Part shown: positions 37,035 through 45,680 of the stretch, piece after piece
Position numbering within the stretch: the first letter of the stretch is position 1
Layout: each line of letters begins with the position of its first letter
Assembly: GCF_009498455.1 (NCBI RefSeq)
Contig: NZ_CP045644.1
Coordinates: 5,025,001-5,089,000 of the forward strand
DNA length: 64,000 nucleotides
Source: Variovorax paradoxus
GTDB lineage: Bacteria > Pseudomonadota > Gammaproteobacteria > Burkholderiales > Burkholderiaceae_C
Direction of reading: 5' to 3'
Made by a program: the position numbers and the translations under genes
Notes under the pieces: generated by a model
What the model saw: the letters and a program-made list of their open reading frames with translations, nothing else
What the model was told of the DNA's origin: nothing
Databases searched by the model: none

Positions 37035-37976
37035 ATGAAGAAGTCGATCATCCGCTGCGTCGCAGCCGCAACCCTCGCGCTGTGCGCAGGCCATGCAATC
37101 GCCCAGGACAAGCCGCTCAAGTCCATCGGCATCACGCTGGGCGACATGGCCAATCCGTTCTTCGTGGCCATCGGCCGCAGCGCGGAAGCCGAGGCCAAGA
37201 AGATCAACCCGGCGGTGAAGGTGACCACCGTGTCGAGCAAGTACGACCTGAACACGCAGGTCGACCAGATCGACAACTTCATCGCCAACAAGGTCGACGT
37301 GATCGTGCTGGGCGCTGCCGATTCCAAGGGCATCGCGCCGGCCGTGCGCAAGGCTCGCGCCGCGGGCGTGATCGTGGTCGCGGTGGACGTGACGGCCGAA
37401 GGGGCCGACGCCACGGTGATGTCCGACAACGCGATGGCCGGCGCCGAGTCGTGCAAGTTCCTGGCCGAGCGCATCGGCGGCAAGGGCAACTTCGTGATCG
37501 TCAACGGCCCGCCGGTGTCGTCGATCATGGACCGCGTGAAGGGCTGCAAGGAGACGCTGGCCAAGTACCCGGGCATCAAGCTGGTGTCGGACAACCAGGA
37601 CGCCAAGGGCAGCCGCGACGGCGGCCTCGCGGCCATGGCCAACATCCTGACGGCGCAGCCGAAGATCGATGCCGTGTTCGGCATCAACGACCCGACGGCC
37701 ATCGGCGCCGAGCTCGCGATCCGCCAGGCGCGCCGCACCGACATCAAGGTGACCGGCGGCGTCGACGGCTCGCCCGACGGCGAGGCCGCGCTGAAGGCCA
37801 AGGAATCGCTGTTCGTCGTCACGCCCGCGCAAGACCCGAACGAGATGGCCGCGGAAAGCGTGCGCGTGGCCTACGGCCTGCTCAACGGCCGCAAGCCCGC
37901 CAAGACCATGAACCTCATGGCAACGCCGCTCACCACGCGCGACAACATCGCCGGCTACAAGGGCTGGGTGCGTTGA
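37035..37976 (+). CDS. Sugar ABC transporter substrate-binding protein (RbsB-like)
   Basis: Periplasmic-binding protein type 1 of 313 residues. A signal peptide covers residues 1-23 (MKKSIIRCVAAATLALCAGHAIA|Q). The RbsB/LsrB-like mature start is SIGITLGDMANPFFVAIGRSAEAEAKK, with DVIVLGAADSKGIAPAVRKARAAG and VTGGVDGSPDGEAALKA following. AAGGAGA sits 7 bases before the start. First gene of the pentose operon; it selects the sugar that is imported and then used by AraB and AraD. Confidence 0.93.
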   Translation: MKKSIIRCVAAATLALCAGHAIAQDKPLKSIGITLGDMANPFFVAIGRSAEAEAKKINPAVKVTTVSSKYDLNTQVDQIDNFIANKVDVIVLGAADSKGIAPAVRKARAAGVIVVAVDVTAEGADATVMSDNAMAGAESCKFLAERIGGKGNFVIVNGPPVSSIMDRVKGCKETLAKYPGIKLVSDNQDAKGSRDGGLAAMANILTAQPKIDAVFGINDPTAIGAELAIRQARRTDIKVTGGVDGSPDGEAALKAKESLFVVTPAQDPNEMAAESVRVAYGLLNGRKPAKTMNLMATPLTTRDNIAGYKGWVR

Positions 37977-37990
37977 GCACGCAAGCCGTC

Positions 37991-39520
37991 ATGAGCGAGG
38001 TCGGCGAGGCCGGCGAGTTCGTGCTGGAGATGTCCGGGATCCACAAGCGCTTCGGCGCCACCCGGGCGCTCCACGACATGCACCTGCAGGTGCGGCCCGG
38101 CGAGATCCACGCCCTCATGGGCGAGAACGGCGCGGGCAAGAGCACGCTGATGAAGATCCTCTCGGGCGTCTACCAGCCCGATGCGGGGCAGATCCGCGTG
38201 GCCGGCCAGCCCATGGCCATCCGCAGTCCTGCCCATGGCCAGCGCGCGGGCATCAACCTGATCTACCAGGAACTGAGCATCGCGCGGCATCTCACGGTGG
38301 CCGAGAACGTGTTCATGGGCAACGAGCCGCGCGCGGCGCTCTGGCTCGTGGACCGCGCGCGGATGCTGCGCGAGACCGAGCGCGTGCTGCAGCAGCTCGG
38401 TGCGCAGTTCGGCGCCGACTGGCCGGCCGGGCGGCTGTCGATTGCCGAGCAGCAGCAGGTGGAGATCGCGCGGGCGCTGGTGCACAAGGGCCGCATCCTG
38501 ATCATGGACGAGCCGACGGCCGCACTGTCCGACCGCGAGACGGCGCACCTGTTCCGGGTGATGCGCCAGCTGCGCGACGATGGCATCGCGATCATCTACA
38601 TCAGCCATCGCATGGCCGAGGTCACGGCGTTGGCCGACCGCGTGACGGTGCTGCGCGACGGCTGCCACGTGGCCGACCTGGCGCGCGACGAGATCGACGA
38701 GCAGCGCATCGTGCAGATGATGGTCGGGCGCACGCTCACCGACTTCTACCAGCACCGCGGCCAGCGCAAGCCCGGGCGCGTGATGCTGGAACTGCAGAAC
38801 GTGAGCGGGCCGCATAACCGCCCCAGCAGCCTCAAGGTGCATGCCGGCGAGGTGCTCGGCCTGGCCGGGCTGGTCGGCGCAGGGCGCTCGGAGCTCGCGC
38901 GACTCGTGGTGGGGGCCGATGCGCGCACCGGCGGAATCATCCGCGTCGATGACAAGACGGTCGACGTGCGCCGCCCGCTCGACGCCATCCGCCTCGGCCT
39001 GGGCTATGTGCCCGAGGACCGCAAGGGGCAGGGCCTGTTCCTGCAGCTGAGCGCGCTCACCAACGTCGCGATCAACGTGCTGCCGCGGCATGCGGTGGCG
39101 GGCGTGCTGAACCACGGCGCACTCGACCGCCTGACGCGCCAGGCCATCGCCCGGCTCAACGTGAAGGTCTCGGGGCCGCACGGCATCGTGGGTGCGCTGT
39201 CGGGCGGCAACCAGCAGAAGCTGCTGCTGGCGCGCTGGCTCGAGATCCAGCCGCGCGTGCTGATCCTTGACGAGCCCACGCGCGGCGTGGACGTCGGCGC
39301 CAAGAGCGAGATCTACAAGATCATCGGCGAGCTGTCAGAGGCCGGCGTCGCCGTGGTCGTGATCTCGAGCGAGTTGCCCGAAATCGTCGGCGTGTGCGAC
39401 CGCGTGCTCGTGATGCGCGAAGGCGCCATCGCGGGCGAGCTTGTGGGTGATCGCATCACCCAGGAAAACATCATTCAACTCGCAGTCAGCGCTCCGGCGC
39501 CGGAGCGGAACATCGCATGA
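37991..39520 (+). CDS. Sugar ABC transporter ATPase with two ABC domains (RbsA/MglA-like)
   Basis: A 509-residue ATPase. The first domain has Walker A GENGAGKST (44-52), signature LSIAEQQQVEIARAL and Walker B ILIMDEPTAAL. The second has the degenerate nucleotide loop GLVGAGRSEL typical of the RbsA class and LSGGNQQKLLLARWL. The ATG at 37991 lies 14 bases after the binding-protein stop; a TTG at 37973 overlapping that stop is an alternative. It powers sugar uptake through the permease at 40272. Confidence 0.93.
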   Translation: MSEVGEAGEFVLEMSGIHKRFGATRALHDMHLQVRPGEIHALMGENGAGKSTLMKILSGVYQPDAGQIRVAGQPMAIRSPAHGQRAGINLIYQELSIARHLTVAENVFMGNEPRAALWLVDRARMLRETERVLQQLGAQFGADWPAGRLSIAEQQQVEIARALVHKGRILIMDEPTAALSDRETAHLFRVMRQLRDDGIAIIYISHRMAEVTALADRVTVLRDGCHVADLARDEIDEQRIVQMMVGRTLTDFYQHRGQRKPGRVMLELQNVSGPHNRPSSLKVHAGEVLGLAGLVGAGRSELARLVVGADARTGGIIRVDDKTVDVRRPLDAIRLGLGYVPEDRKGQGLFLQLSALTNVAINVLPRHAVAGVLNHGALDRLTRQAIARLNVKVSGPHGIVGALSGGNQQKLLLARWLEIQPRVLILDEPTRGVDVGAKSEIYKIIGELSEAGVAVVVISSELPEIVGVCDRVLVMREGAIAGELVGDRITQENIIQLAVSAPAPERNIA

Positions 39521-40236
39521 ACGACTTCACCTCAACAACACCTTCCTCCCTGCAGGCCGTGGTCTTCGACATGGACGGCGTGCTGATCGACACCGAGATC
39601 GTCTGGCAGCGCGTGCGCGAAGATTTTGCACAGAGCATCGGCGCGCGTTGGACCACCGAGGACCAGGAGTCGACCATGGGCACGAACACGGCGGCGTGGT
39701 CGCGCATCATGGTCGAACGCCTGCAACTGCGCGAGCGCAACGGCATGGACGAGGCGGCGATCGCGCACGAGATCGTGGGGCGCATGCTGGCGCAGTACCA
39801 GCGTCATCTGCCGCTGCGTGCCGGTGCCATCGAGGCGGTGCGCATGGCCGCGCGGTCGCATGTGGTGGCGCTGGCCACCGGTTCGCCGGCGGAGCTTGCC
39901 CACCACGTGCTGCAGGCCAGCGGCCTCGCGCCGCTGATGCAGGCCGTGGTCTGCGGCGACGACGTCGAGCACGGCAAGCCCGCGCCCGACATCTACCTGC
40001 TCGCGCTGTCGCGCATCGGCATCGCACCTCACGCTGCTGTCGGCATCGAGGACAGCGCCAACGGCCTGCGCTCGCTCAAGGCCGCCGGCATGGCCGCCAT
40101 CGCCGCGCCCAGCCCGGACTATCCGCTGTCCGCCGAGGCGCTCGCGCTGGCCGACCTGCGCATCGACACCATGCACGCCCTGACGCCCGAGCTGCTGCGC
40201 GAGGCGCACGCCAACGCCACGCGCGCACGGCGCTGA
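39517..40236 (+). CDS. HAD-superfamily phosphatase (beta-phosphoglucomutase-like)
   Basis: A 239-residue HAD hydrolase. Motif I DMDGVLIDTE has the catalytic aspartates, motif II is ATGSPAE, motif III HGKPAPDIYLLAL and motif IV GIEDSANGLRSLKAAG. The start overlaps the ATPase stop (ATGA). Its place inside a sugar transport operon, between ATPase and permease, suggests it removes phosphate from a dead-end or toxic pentose phosphate, or acts as a mutase. This is inference. Confidence 0.9.
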   Translation: MNDFTSTTPSSLQAVVFDMDGVLIDTEIVWQRVREDFAQSIGARWTTEDQESTMGTNTAAWSRIMVERLQLRERNGMDEAAIAHEIVGRMLAQYQRHLPLRAGAIEAVRMAARSHVVALATGSPAELAHHVLQASGLAPLMQAVVCGDDVEHGKPAPDIYLLALSRIGIAPHAAVGIEDSANGLRSLKAAGMAAIAAPSPDYPLSAEALALADLRIDTMHALTPELLREAHANATRARR

Positions 40237-40271
40237 TTCGCGCCGCACCCCTCACCCCACCGAACCATCGC

Positions 40272-41303
40272 ATGTCAAAGACACTCACTTCCCCGACGCT
40301 CCCGCCGGCTTCTCCCGCGAGCGGCGCCCCCGTGCGCGGCGACCGCGCGGCCAGCATCCTCCAGCGCCTGGGCATGCTGCCCGCGTTGCTGATCCTCTAC
40401 CTCGTGTTCTGGGGCCTCACGGTCTACCTTGCGGGCGACGGCGGCTCGAACTTCGCGACCACCGCGAACACGATGAACATCCTGCGCCAGGTGTCCATCA
40501 ACCTCGTGCTCGCGGCCGGCATGACCTTCGTGATCCTGACCGCAGGCATCGACCTCTCGGTGGGCTCGATGCTGGCCGTGTCCGCCGTGCTGGGCATGCT
40601 GGCCTCGCTCACGTCCTATGCGGCGCTGTCGCTGCCGGTGTTCCTTGTCGCGGGCCTGCTGATGGGGCTGCTCAACGGCACGACGGTGGCGCTGCTGAAG
40701 ATCAACCCCTTCATCGTGACGCTGGGCACCATGACCGCGCTGCGCGGTGCCGCCTACCTGTTCGCGGACGGCACCACGGTGCTCAACAGCGAGATCCCCA
40801 GCTTCGGCTGGATCGGCAACGAGGACTTCCTGGGCCTGCCCTGGCTGGTGTGGATCGCCGCCGGCGTGACGTTGCTGTCGTGGGTCATCCTGCGCAAGAC
40901 CATCCTCGGGCTGCACATCTACGCGGTGGGCGGCAACCCCGAGGCGGCCCGCCTCACGGGCATCGGCGTGGGCGGCGTGCTGCTCTTCGTCTATGCGATC
41001 AGCGGCCTGTTCTCGGGCCTGGCCGGCGCCATGTCGGCAAGCCGGCTGTTCGGCGCCAACGGCAACTGGGGCGCCGGCTACGAGCTCGATGCGATCGCGG
41101 CGGTGGTGCTCGGCGGCACCAGCCTCATGGGCGGCGTGGGCTCCATCGGCGGCACGATCATCGGCGCGCTGATCATCGGCGTGATCAACAACGGCCTGAC
41201 CATCCTGGGCGTCTCGTCCTTCTGGCAGTACGTGGCCAAGGGCGTCGTGATCCTGCTCGCGGTGATCATCGACAGATGGCGCCAGAAGCAGGCGCAGCAC
41301 TGA
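40272..41303 (+). CDS. Sugar ABC transporter permease (RbsC-like)
   Basis: Inner-membrane permease of 343 residues with 8-10 membrane segments. Typical RbsC/AraH segments are INLVLAAGMTFVILTAGIDLSVGSMLAV, LLKINPFIVTLGTMTALRG and YAVGGNPEAARLTGIGV. The start at 40272 begins after a 35-base gap from the HAD gene; an N-terminal soluble tail of about 35 residues precedes the first helix. It completes the importer with the binding protein and ATPase upstream. Confidence 0.93.
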   Translation: MSKTLTSPTLPPASPASGAPVRGDRAASILQRLGMLPALLILYLVFWGLTVYLAGDGGSNFATTANTMNILRQVSINLVLAAGMTFVILTAGIDLSVGSMLAVSAVLGMLASLTSYAALSLPVFLVAGLLMGLLNGTTVALLKINPFIVTLGTMTALRGAAYLFADGTTVLNSEIPSFGWIGNEDFLGLPWLVWIAAGVTLLSWVILRKTILGLHIYAVGGNPEAARLTGIGVGGVLLFVYAISGLFSGLAGAMSASRLFGANGNWGAGYELDAIAAVVLGGTSLMGGVGSIGGTIIGALIIGVINNGLTILGVSSFWQYVAKGVVILLAVIIDRWRQKQAQH

Positions 41304-41308
41304 AGGCC

Positions 41309-42979
41309 ATGATGACCCGAACCCCTGTCATCGGTGTCGACTTCGGCTCCGACTCGTGCCGCTGCGTGATCGCCGATGCTTTCTCCGGCGAGGAACTCGC
41401 CAGCGCGGTGGCGGCCTTTCCGCGCTGGGCGGCCGGCCTGTACTGCGACCCGGTGCGGCGCATCTTCCGCCAGCATCCGCAGGACCATGTCGACGCACTG
41501 ACCCAGGCGGTGCGCGCGGCGCTGTCGCAGGTGGCGCCCGAGATCCGGGCCAGCGTGCGCGGCCTGTCGATCGCGACCACCGGCTCCACCTCGGCGCCGG
41601 TCGACGAAGCAGGCTGCCCGCTCGCCTTGCGGCCGGCCTTCGCCGACAACCCGAATGCCATGTTCCTGATGTGGAAGGACCACAGCGCCACGCTGGAGGC
41701 CGAGCAGATCACCGCCGCCGCCCGCACCTGGGGCGGCGTCGACTACACCGCGCACATCGGCGGCGTCTACTCGGCCGAGTGGTACTGGGCCAACCTGCTG
41801 TGGGTGTTCCGGCACGACGCGCAGGTGCGCCAGGCCACCGCGAGCTGGGTCGAGCATTGCGACTGGCTGCCGGCCGAACTCACCGGCACCACCGCACCGG
41901 GCCTCATGCGCCGCAGCCGCTGCGCCGCCGGCCACAAGGCGATGTGGAACGAGCGCCACGGCGGCCTGCCGTCGCAGGCATTTTTGAGCCACCTCGACCC
42001 GCTGCTCGACGGCATCCGCGATCGGCTCTACGAAGAAACCTGGACCGCCGAGACACCCATCGGCACGCTGACGCCCGCCTGGGCCGACCGGCTGGGCCTG
42101 CCCGGCGATGTGGTGGTGGGCGTGGGCGCTTTCGATGCCCACATGGGCGCCGTGGGCGCCGGCATTCGCGCCCACACGCTGGTCAAGATCATGGGCACCT
42201 CGACCTGCGACATCGTGCTGACGCCGACCGACGAACTCGCCGATCGTGTGGTCGAGGGCATCTGCGGGCAGGTCGACGGCTCGGTGATGGCCGGAGCCAC
42301 GGGCCTCGAAGCAGGACAGTCGGCCGTCGGCGACGCCTTCGCGTGGTTCGCGCGGGTACTCGAGTGGCCGCTGCAGGACGGCGAGAGGGGCGAGGCGCGC
42401 GAGGCGCTGCGCGCCGACCTGCTGCCGCGGCTCGAGCGCGCTGCCGCGCTGGAGCCGCCGGGCGCGCACGGCGTGGCCGCGCTCGACTGGCTCAACGGGC
42501 GCCGCACGCCCTATGCCGACCAGACGCTGCACGGCGCGCTGTTCGGCCTGTCGCTGGGCAGTTCGGCACCGCAGCTCTACCGCGCGCTGGTCGAGGCCAC
42601 CGCTTTCGGCGCGAAGGCGATCGTCGACCGGTTCACCGAGTCGGGCGTGCGCATCGACGAGGTGCTGGCCATCGGCGGCGTGGCGCGCAAGTCGGCGCTG
42701 CTGATGCAGATCCAGGCCGACGTGTTCGACCAGCGCATCCGCGTGGCGAAGTCGGAGCAGGCCGTGGCGCTGGGCGCCGCCATGTGCGCGGCCGTCGCGT
42801 GCGGTCTGCACGCCGACATCCCGGCTGCGCAGCAGGCCATGGCCTGCGGCTTCGACCTGGTCTACGAGCCGCGGCCGGCACAGGCCGAGGCCTACCGCGC
42901 GCTGTTCCGGCGCTATATGGAAATGGGCGCCCTGGTGCAGGGCATGAAGGAAGAGAAGGTGAGCGATGACGCTGCATAA
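41309..42979 (+). CDS. araB: L-ribulokinase AraB (FGGY family)
   Basis: A 556-residue kinase aligning along its whole length with E. coli AraB. It has VIGVDFGSDSCRCVIADAFSGEELASAV at the N-terminus, STTGS-like ATTGSTSAPVDEAGCPLALRP, GGVYSAEWYWAN, and CDIVL...GICGQVDGSVMAGATGLEAGQSAVGD in the ATP/sugar cleft. It phosphorylates L-ribulose (and related ketopentoses) at O5. ATG 41309 is followed at once by a second ATG at 41312. It overlaps araD by 14 bases. Confidence 0.93.
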   Translation: MMTRTPVIGVDFGSDSCRCVIADAFSGEELASAVAAFPRWAAGLYCDPVRRIFRQHPQDHVDALTQAVRAALSQVAPEIRASVRGLSIATTGSTSAPVDEAGCPLALRPAFADNPNAMFLMWKDHSATLEAEQITAAARTWGGVDYTAHIGGVYSAEWYWANLLWVFRHDAQVRQATASWVEHCDWLPAELTGTTAPGLMRRSRCAAGHKAMWNERHGGLPSQAFLSHLDPLLDGIRDRLYEETWTAETPIGTLTPAWADRLGLPGDVVVGVGAFDAHMGAVGAGIRAHTLVKIMGTSTCDIVLTPTDELADRVVEGICGQVDGSVMAGATGLEAGQSAVGDAFAWFARVLEWPLQDGERGEAREALRADLLPRLERAAALEPPGAHGVAALDWLNGRRTPYADQTLHGALFGLSLGSSAPQLYRALVEATAFGAKAIVDRFTESGVRIDEVLAIGGVARKSALLMQIQADVFDQRIRVAKSEQAVALGAAMCAAVACGLHADIPAAQQAMACGFDLVYEPRPAQAEAYRALFRRYMEMGALVQGMKEEKVSDDAA

Positions 42980-43661
42980 AGAACTCAAGCGCGAGGCCTA
43001 CGAGGCCAACCTGGAAATCCCGAAGCAGGCGCTGGCGCTGTACACCTTCGGCAACGTGAGCGCTTTCGATGCCCGCCGGGGCGTCTTCGCGATCAAGCCC
43101 AGCGGCATGCCCTACGAGGAGATGACGGCCGACGACATGGTGGTGGTCGACCTCGACTCGCGCGTGGTCGAAGGCACCCTGCGGCCGTCGAGCGATACCA
43201 GGACCCATGCGGTGCTCTACCGTGCGTTCGAAGGCATCGGCGGCGTCTGCCACACGCACTCGGTGCATGCGGTGGCCTGGGCACAGGCCCGGCGCGCCAT
43301 TCCCATCTACGGCACCACGCACGCGGACCACCTCACGGTGGCGGTGCCGGTCACCGAAGTCATCAGCGACGAGGCCGTGGCCCGCGACTATGAAGAGGAA
43401 ACCGGCTACCAGATCGTGCGGAGAATGCAGGGCATCTCGCCGCAGGAGGTCGAGATGATCGTGGTGTCGTGCCACGGTCCGTTCACCTGGGGCAAGAACG
43501 CGATGAAATCCGTGTACAACGCTCGCGTGCTCGAGGAACTGGCGCAGATGGCCTACCTCACGCAATCGATCGATCCCCTGGCGCGCGAGCTGCCGCCCGC
43601 CGTGATCCGCAAGCACTACGAACGCAAGCATGGCGCCAGCGCCTACTATGGGCAGACCTGA
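42966..43661 (+). CDS. araD: L-ribulose-5-phosphate 4-epimerase AraD
   Basis: A 231-residue zinc class II aldolase-fold epimerase converting L-ribulose-5-phosphate to D-xylulose-5-phosphate. Zinc ligands H96 and H98 are in CHTHSVHA and the third histidine is in SCHGPFTWGK. The substrate loop GNVSAFDARRGVFAIKPSG and the C-terminal KHYERKHGASAYYGQ match AraD. Overlap with araB implies coupled synthesis. No L-arabinose isomerase gene is in the cluster. Confidence 0.94.
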   Translation: MTLHKELKREAYEANLEIPKQALALYTFGNVSAFDARRGVFAIKPSGMPYEEMTADDMVVVDLDSRVVEGTLRPSSDTRTHAVLYRAFEGIGGVCHTHSVHAVAWAQARRAIPIYGTTHADHLTVAVPVTEVISDEAVARDYEEETGYQIVRRMQGISPQEVEMIVVSCHGPFTWGKNAMKSVYNARVLEELAQMAYLTQSIDPLARELPPAVIRKHYERKHGASAYYGQT

Positions 43662-43679
43662 CAGACACACAACTTCGCG

Positions 43680-44531
43680 ATGACCCGAAACGCTTCCCGT
43701 CCCGCATCCAGGGCTTCCGAGCCGTCGTCCGATCTCTCGCGGCAGGAAGCCCTGCAGGCGACGACGGCGGAGCACCGTCACATGCTGATCCTGAAGGTGC
43801 TCGCGCAGGAGGGCGCTTGCCGCGTCAAGGACATGGCGCGCCGCTTCACGCTGTCAGAAATGACGCTGCGGCGCGACCTGCAGGAGATGCACGACGCCGG
43901 TCTGCTGAAGCGGGTGCACGGCGGCGCACTGCCGATCGGGCGCGACACCGCGTTCGGTGTTCGCATCCAGGAAGGCTCGTCGCAGAAGCAGCAGATCGGT
44001 GCGGCGGCGGTCGGCCTCATCCAGGACGGCTGGTCGATCTACCTCGATGCCGGCACCACCTCGATGGAAGTGGCGCGCGCGATCATGCAGGGCCTGAAGA
44101 ACGTGAAGCGGCTCGCGATCATCACCAACGGCATCAACATCGCCGCCGAACTGGTGGGCCGCACGCCGTACGACATCTACGCGATCGGCGGCGAAATCTA
44201 CGCCACCGGCGTGAGCGCGGTGGGCCCGATGACGCTGGCCCAGGTCGCGAACTTCCATTTCGACCTGTTCTTCATGGGCGCGCGCGGTGTCGATGCCGAG
44301 GTGGGCTGGACCAACACCAACCACCTGGAGACGCAGGTCAAGCACGCGGTGATGGAACGCAGCCGGCAGGTGTGCGCCATCGTGGACAGCCACAAGTGGG
44401 GCCAGCGCGCGCTGGTTTCGGTGGTGCCCTTCGGCGCCGTGACGCACTGGGTCTGCGATGCGCGGCTGCCGCAGGAGGCGCGCGACGCGGCGCTGGCCCA
44501 GGGCGTCGAGCTGGTGATCGCGGGCGCCTAG
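43680..44531 (+). CDS. DeoR/GlpR-family transcriptional regulator
   Basis: A 283-residue repressor. An N-terminal tail of about 30 residues precedes the DeoR helix-turn-helix (VKDMARRFTLSEMTLRRDLQEMHDAGLLKRVHGGA), followed by a sugar-phosphate-binding DeoRC domain (IYLDAGTTSMEVARAI, IITNGINIAAEL, GARGVDAEVGWTN). It is the last gene of the pentose operon and the likely ligand of the DeoR-type half-sites at 36869-36944. The inducer is probably a pentose phosphate. Its stop overlaps msrA by 4 bases. Confidence 0.92.
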   Translation: MTRNASRPASRASEPSSDLSRQEALQATTAEHRHMLILKVLAQEGACRVKDMARRFTLSEMTLRRDLQEMHDAGLLKRVHGGALPIGRDTAFGVRIQEGSSQKQQIGAAAVGLIQDGWSIYLDAGTTSMEVARAIMQGLKNVKRLAIITNGINIAAELVGRTPYDIYAIGGEIYATGVSAVGPMTLAQVANFHFDLFFMGARGVDAEVGWTNTNHLETQVKHAVMERSRQVCAIVDSHKWGQRALVSVVPFGAVTHWVCDARLPQEARDAALAQGVELVIAGA

Positions 44532-45229
44532 CCCGCCTTGGCCGCCCGCACCAGCGACGGCGTGGCCTTGTAGCTCTCGGGGAACAGCTTCTTCAGGTCG
44601 TCGATCTTCGGCAGGTCGTGCATCACGATGTAGGGCTGGTTGGGGTGCAGCGTGAGGTAGTCCTGGTGGTAGTCCTCGGCCGCATAGAAGGGCTTGGCCG
44701 TCTCGACCGTGGTGGCCAGAGGCTTGCCGAAGGTCTTGGCCTGGTTGAGTTGGGCGATGTAGGCGTTGGCGATGCGGGCCTGCTCGGCGTTTTCGGCGAA
44801 CACGGTGGAGCGGTACTGCGGGCCGGTGTCGGGGCCCTGGCGGTTGAGCTGGGTGGGATCGTGCGCCACCGAGAAGTAAATCTGCAGCAGCTTGCCGTAG
44901 CTGACCTTGCGCGGGTCGTAGCTGATGCGCACGGCCTCGGCATGGCCGGTGCGGCCGGAGCCGACCTCGTTGTAGCGCGCGGTGCGGGCCTCGCCGCCCG
45001 CATAGCCCGAGAGCGCATTGCTCACGCCCTCGATGCGCTGGAACACGCCCTGCACGCCCCAGAAGCAGCCGCCCGCGAACACGGCGGTGGCGGTGGTGGC
45101 ACCGGCTGGCGTGGCCAGGTCGACCGTCGGCGCTGGCACGCGGCGCGTGGTCTCGGCGAAGGAAGGGGCCGCGTGCCAGGCGAAAGCGGCGGCGGCTAGC
45201 GTGCCGGCGGCGATGGCGAAGAATTTCAT
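44528..45229 (-). CDS. msrA: Secreted peptide-methionine (S)-S-oxide reductase MsrA
   Basis: A 233-residue MsrA carrying an export signal (MKFFAIAAGTLAAAAFAWHAAPSFA|E), so it should act in the periplasm. The catalytic cysteine is C55 in FAGGCFWGVQG; GHAEAVRISYDPRKVSYGKLL and YHQDYL complete the active site. It reduces the S-epimer of methionine sulfoxide. No resolving C-terminal cysteine is seen, so the oxidised enzyme may need another reductant. It lies beside a methionine-repeat protein and a YedY-type enzyme, an oxidant-defence setting. Confidence 0.93.
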   Translation of the reverse strand: MKFFAIAAGTLAAAAFAWHAAPSFAETTRRVPAPTVDLATPAGATTATAVFAGGCFWGVQGVFQRIEGVSNALSGYAGGEARTARYNEVGSGRTGHAEAVRISYDPRKVSYGKLLQIYFSVAHDPTQLNRQGPDTGPQYRSTVFAENAEQARIANAYIAQLNQAKTFGKPLATTVETAKPFYAAEDYHQDYLTLHPNQPYIVMHDLPKIDDLKKLFPESYKATPSLVRAAKAG

Positions 45230-45317
45230 GGCGGTCTTTCGAGAGGAGCGCATGGGAAGGACAGTGATCCCGATCCCGCCGACCGTCAATGGTGGCGGGT
45301 CGGGCGGAGAAAGAGGC

Positions 45318-45569
45318 TTACTTCTTCATCTCGTCCTTGCCCATCGCGTCCTTCTTCATTTCGTCCTTGCCCATGGCATCTTTCTTCATGCTGTCCTTGG
45401 CCATGCCGTCCTTCTTCATGGCGTCCTTGCCCATGGCGTCTTTCTTCATCCCGTCCTTGGCCATGCTGTCCTTCTTCATGCCGTCCTTGGCCATGTCGTC
45501 CGCGGCAAAGGCCGAGGCGCCGGCGAAGGCCATGCAGGTGGCGAGGAGGGTGGCGGTGAGCTTGTTCAT
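45318..45569 (-). CDS. Secreted methionine-rich pentapeptide (MXKDX) repeat protein, MrpX-like
   Basis: An 83-residue protein. Signal peptide 1-22 (MNKLTATLLATCMAFAGASAFA) is followed by about 60 residues made of M-x-K-D-x repeats. Methionines occur at exactly every fifth residue from 26 to 81 (12 in all), with lysine and aspartate filling the rest. It has no fold-forming hydrophobic core and is probably unstructured. Analogous MrpX of Azospira suillum is a sacrificial periplasmic methionine pool for hypochlorite, recycled by a YedY-type reductase. The same role is inferred here from the adjacent msrA and YedY-like genes. Confidence 0.9.
   Translation of the reverse strand: MNKLTATLLATCMAFAGASAFAADDMAKDGMKKDSMAKDGMKKDAMGKDAMKKDGMAKDSMKKDAMGKDEMKKDAMGKDEMKK
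45319..45496. repeat. Tandem 15-base coding repeats of the methionine-repeat gene
   Basis: The repeat codes for M-x-K-D-x and recurs about 12 times with few changes, often as 30-base pairs of units (MKKDx-MxKDx). Such tandem arrays can gain or lose units by slippage without a frameshift, since the unit is a multiple of three. Confidence 0.85.
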
Positions 45570-45680
45570 TTGAATCTTCCTGAGTTGAGGTTGGGTTTCT
45601 TTGTCATCAAGATCGGCGCGGTCCCACGCTGGAACACGGCCTCGCGCTTTCTTCGGCAGTCGAGCGGCTGTGGCAGCCCC

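Noticed and set aside
37082..37976. Alternative plus-strand frame over the sugar-binding-protein gene
   Set aside because: Composition is R/Q/G-rich with no recognisable motif, while the other frame has an RbsB-like binding protein with a signal peptide and ribosome-binding site.
35876..44531. Classical ribose (rbs) operon
   Set aside because: Ribokinase is divergent, and the operon carries AraB and AraD instead of RbsD/RbsK, so a simple ribose uptake operon does not fit.
45318..45569. CRISPR-like regular repeats
   Set aside because: The 15-base units are contiguous without spacers and code for a regular M-x-K-D-x protein with a signal peptide.
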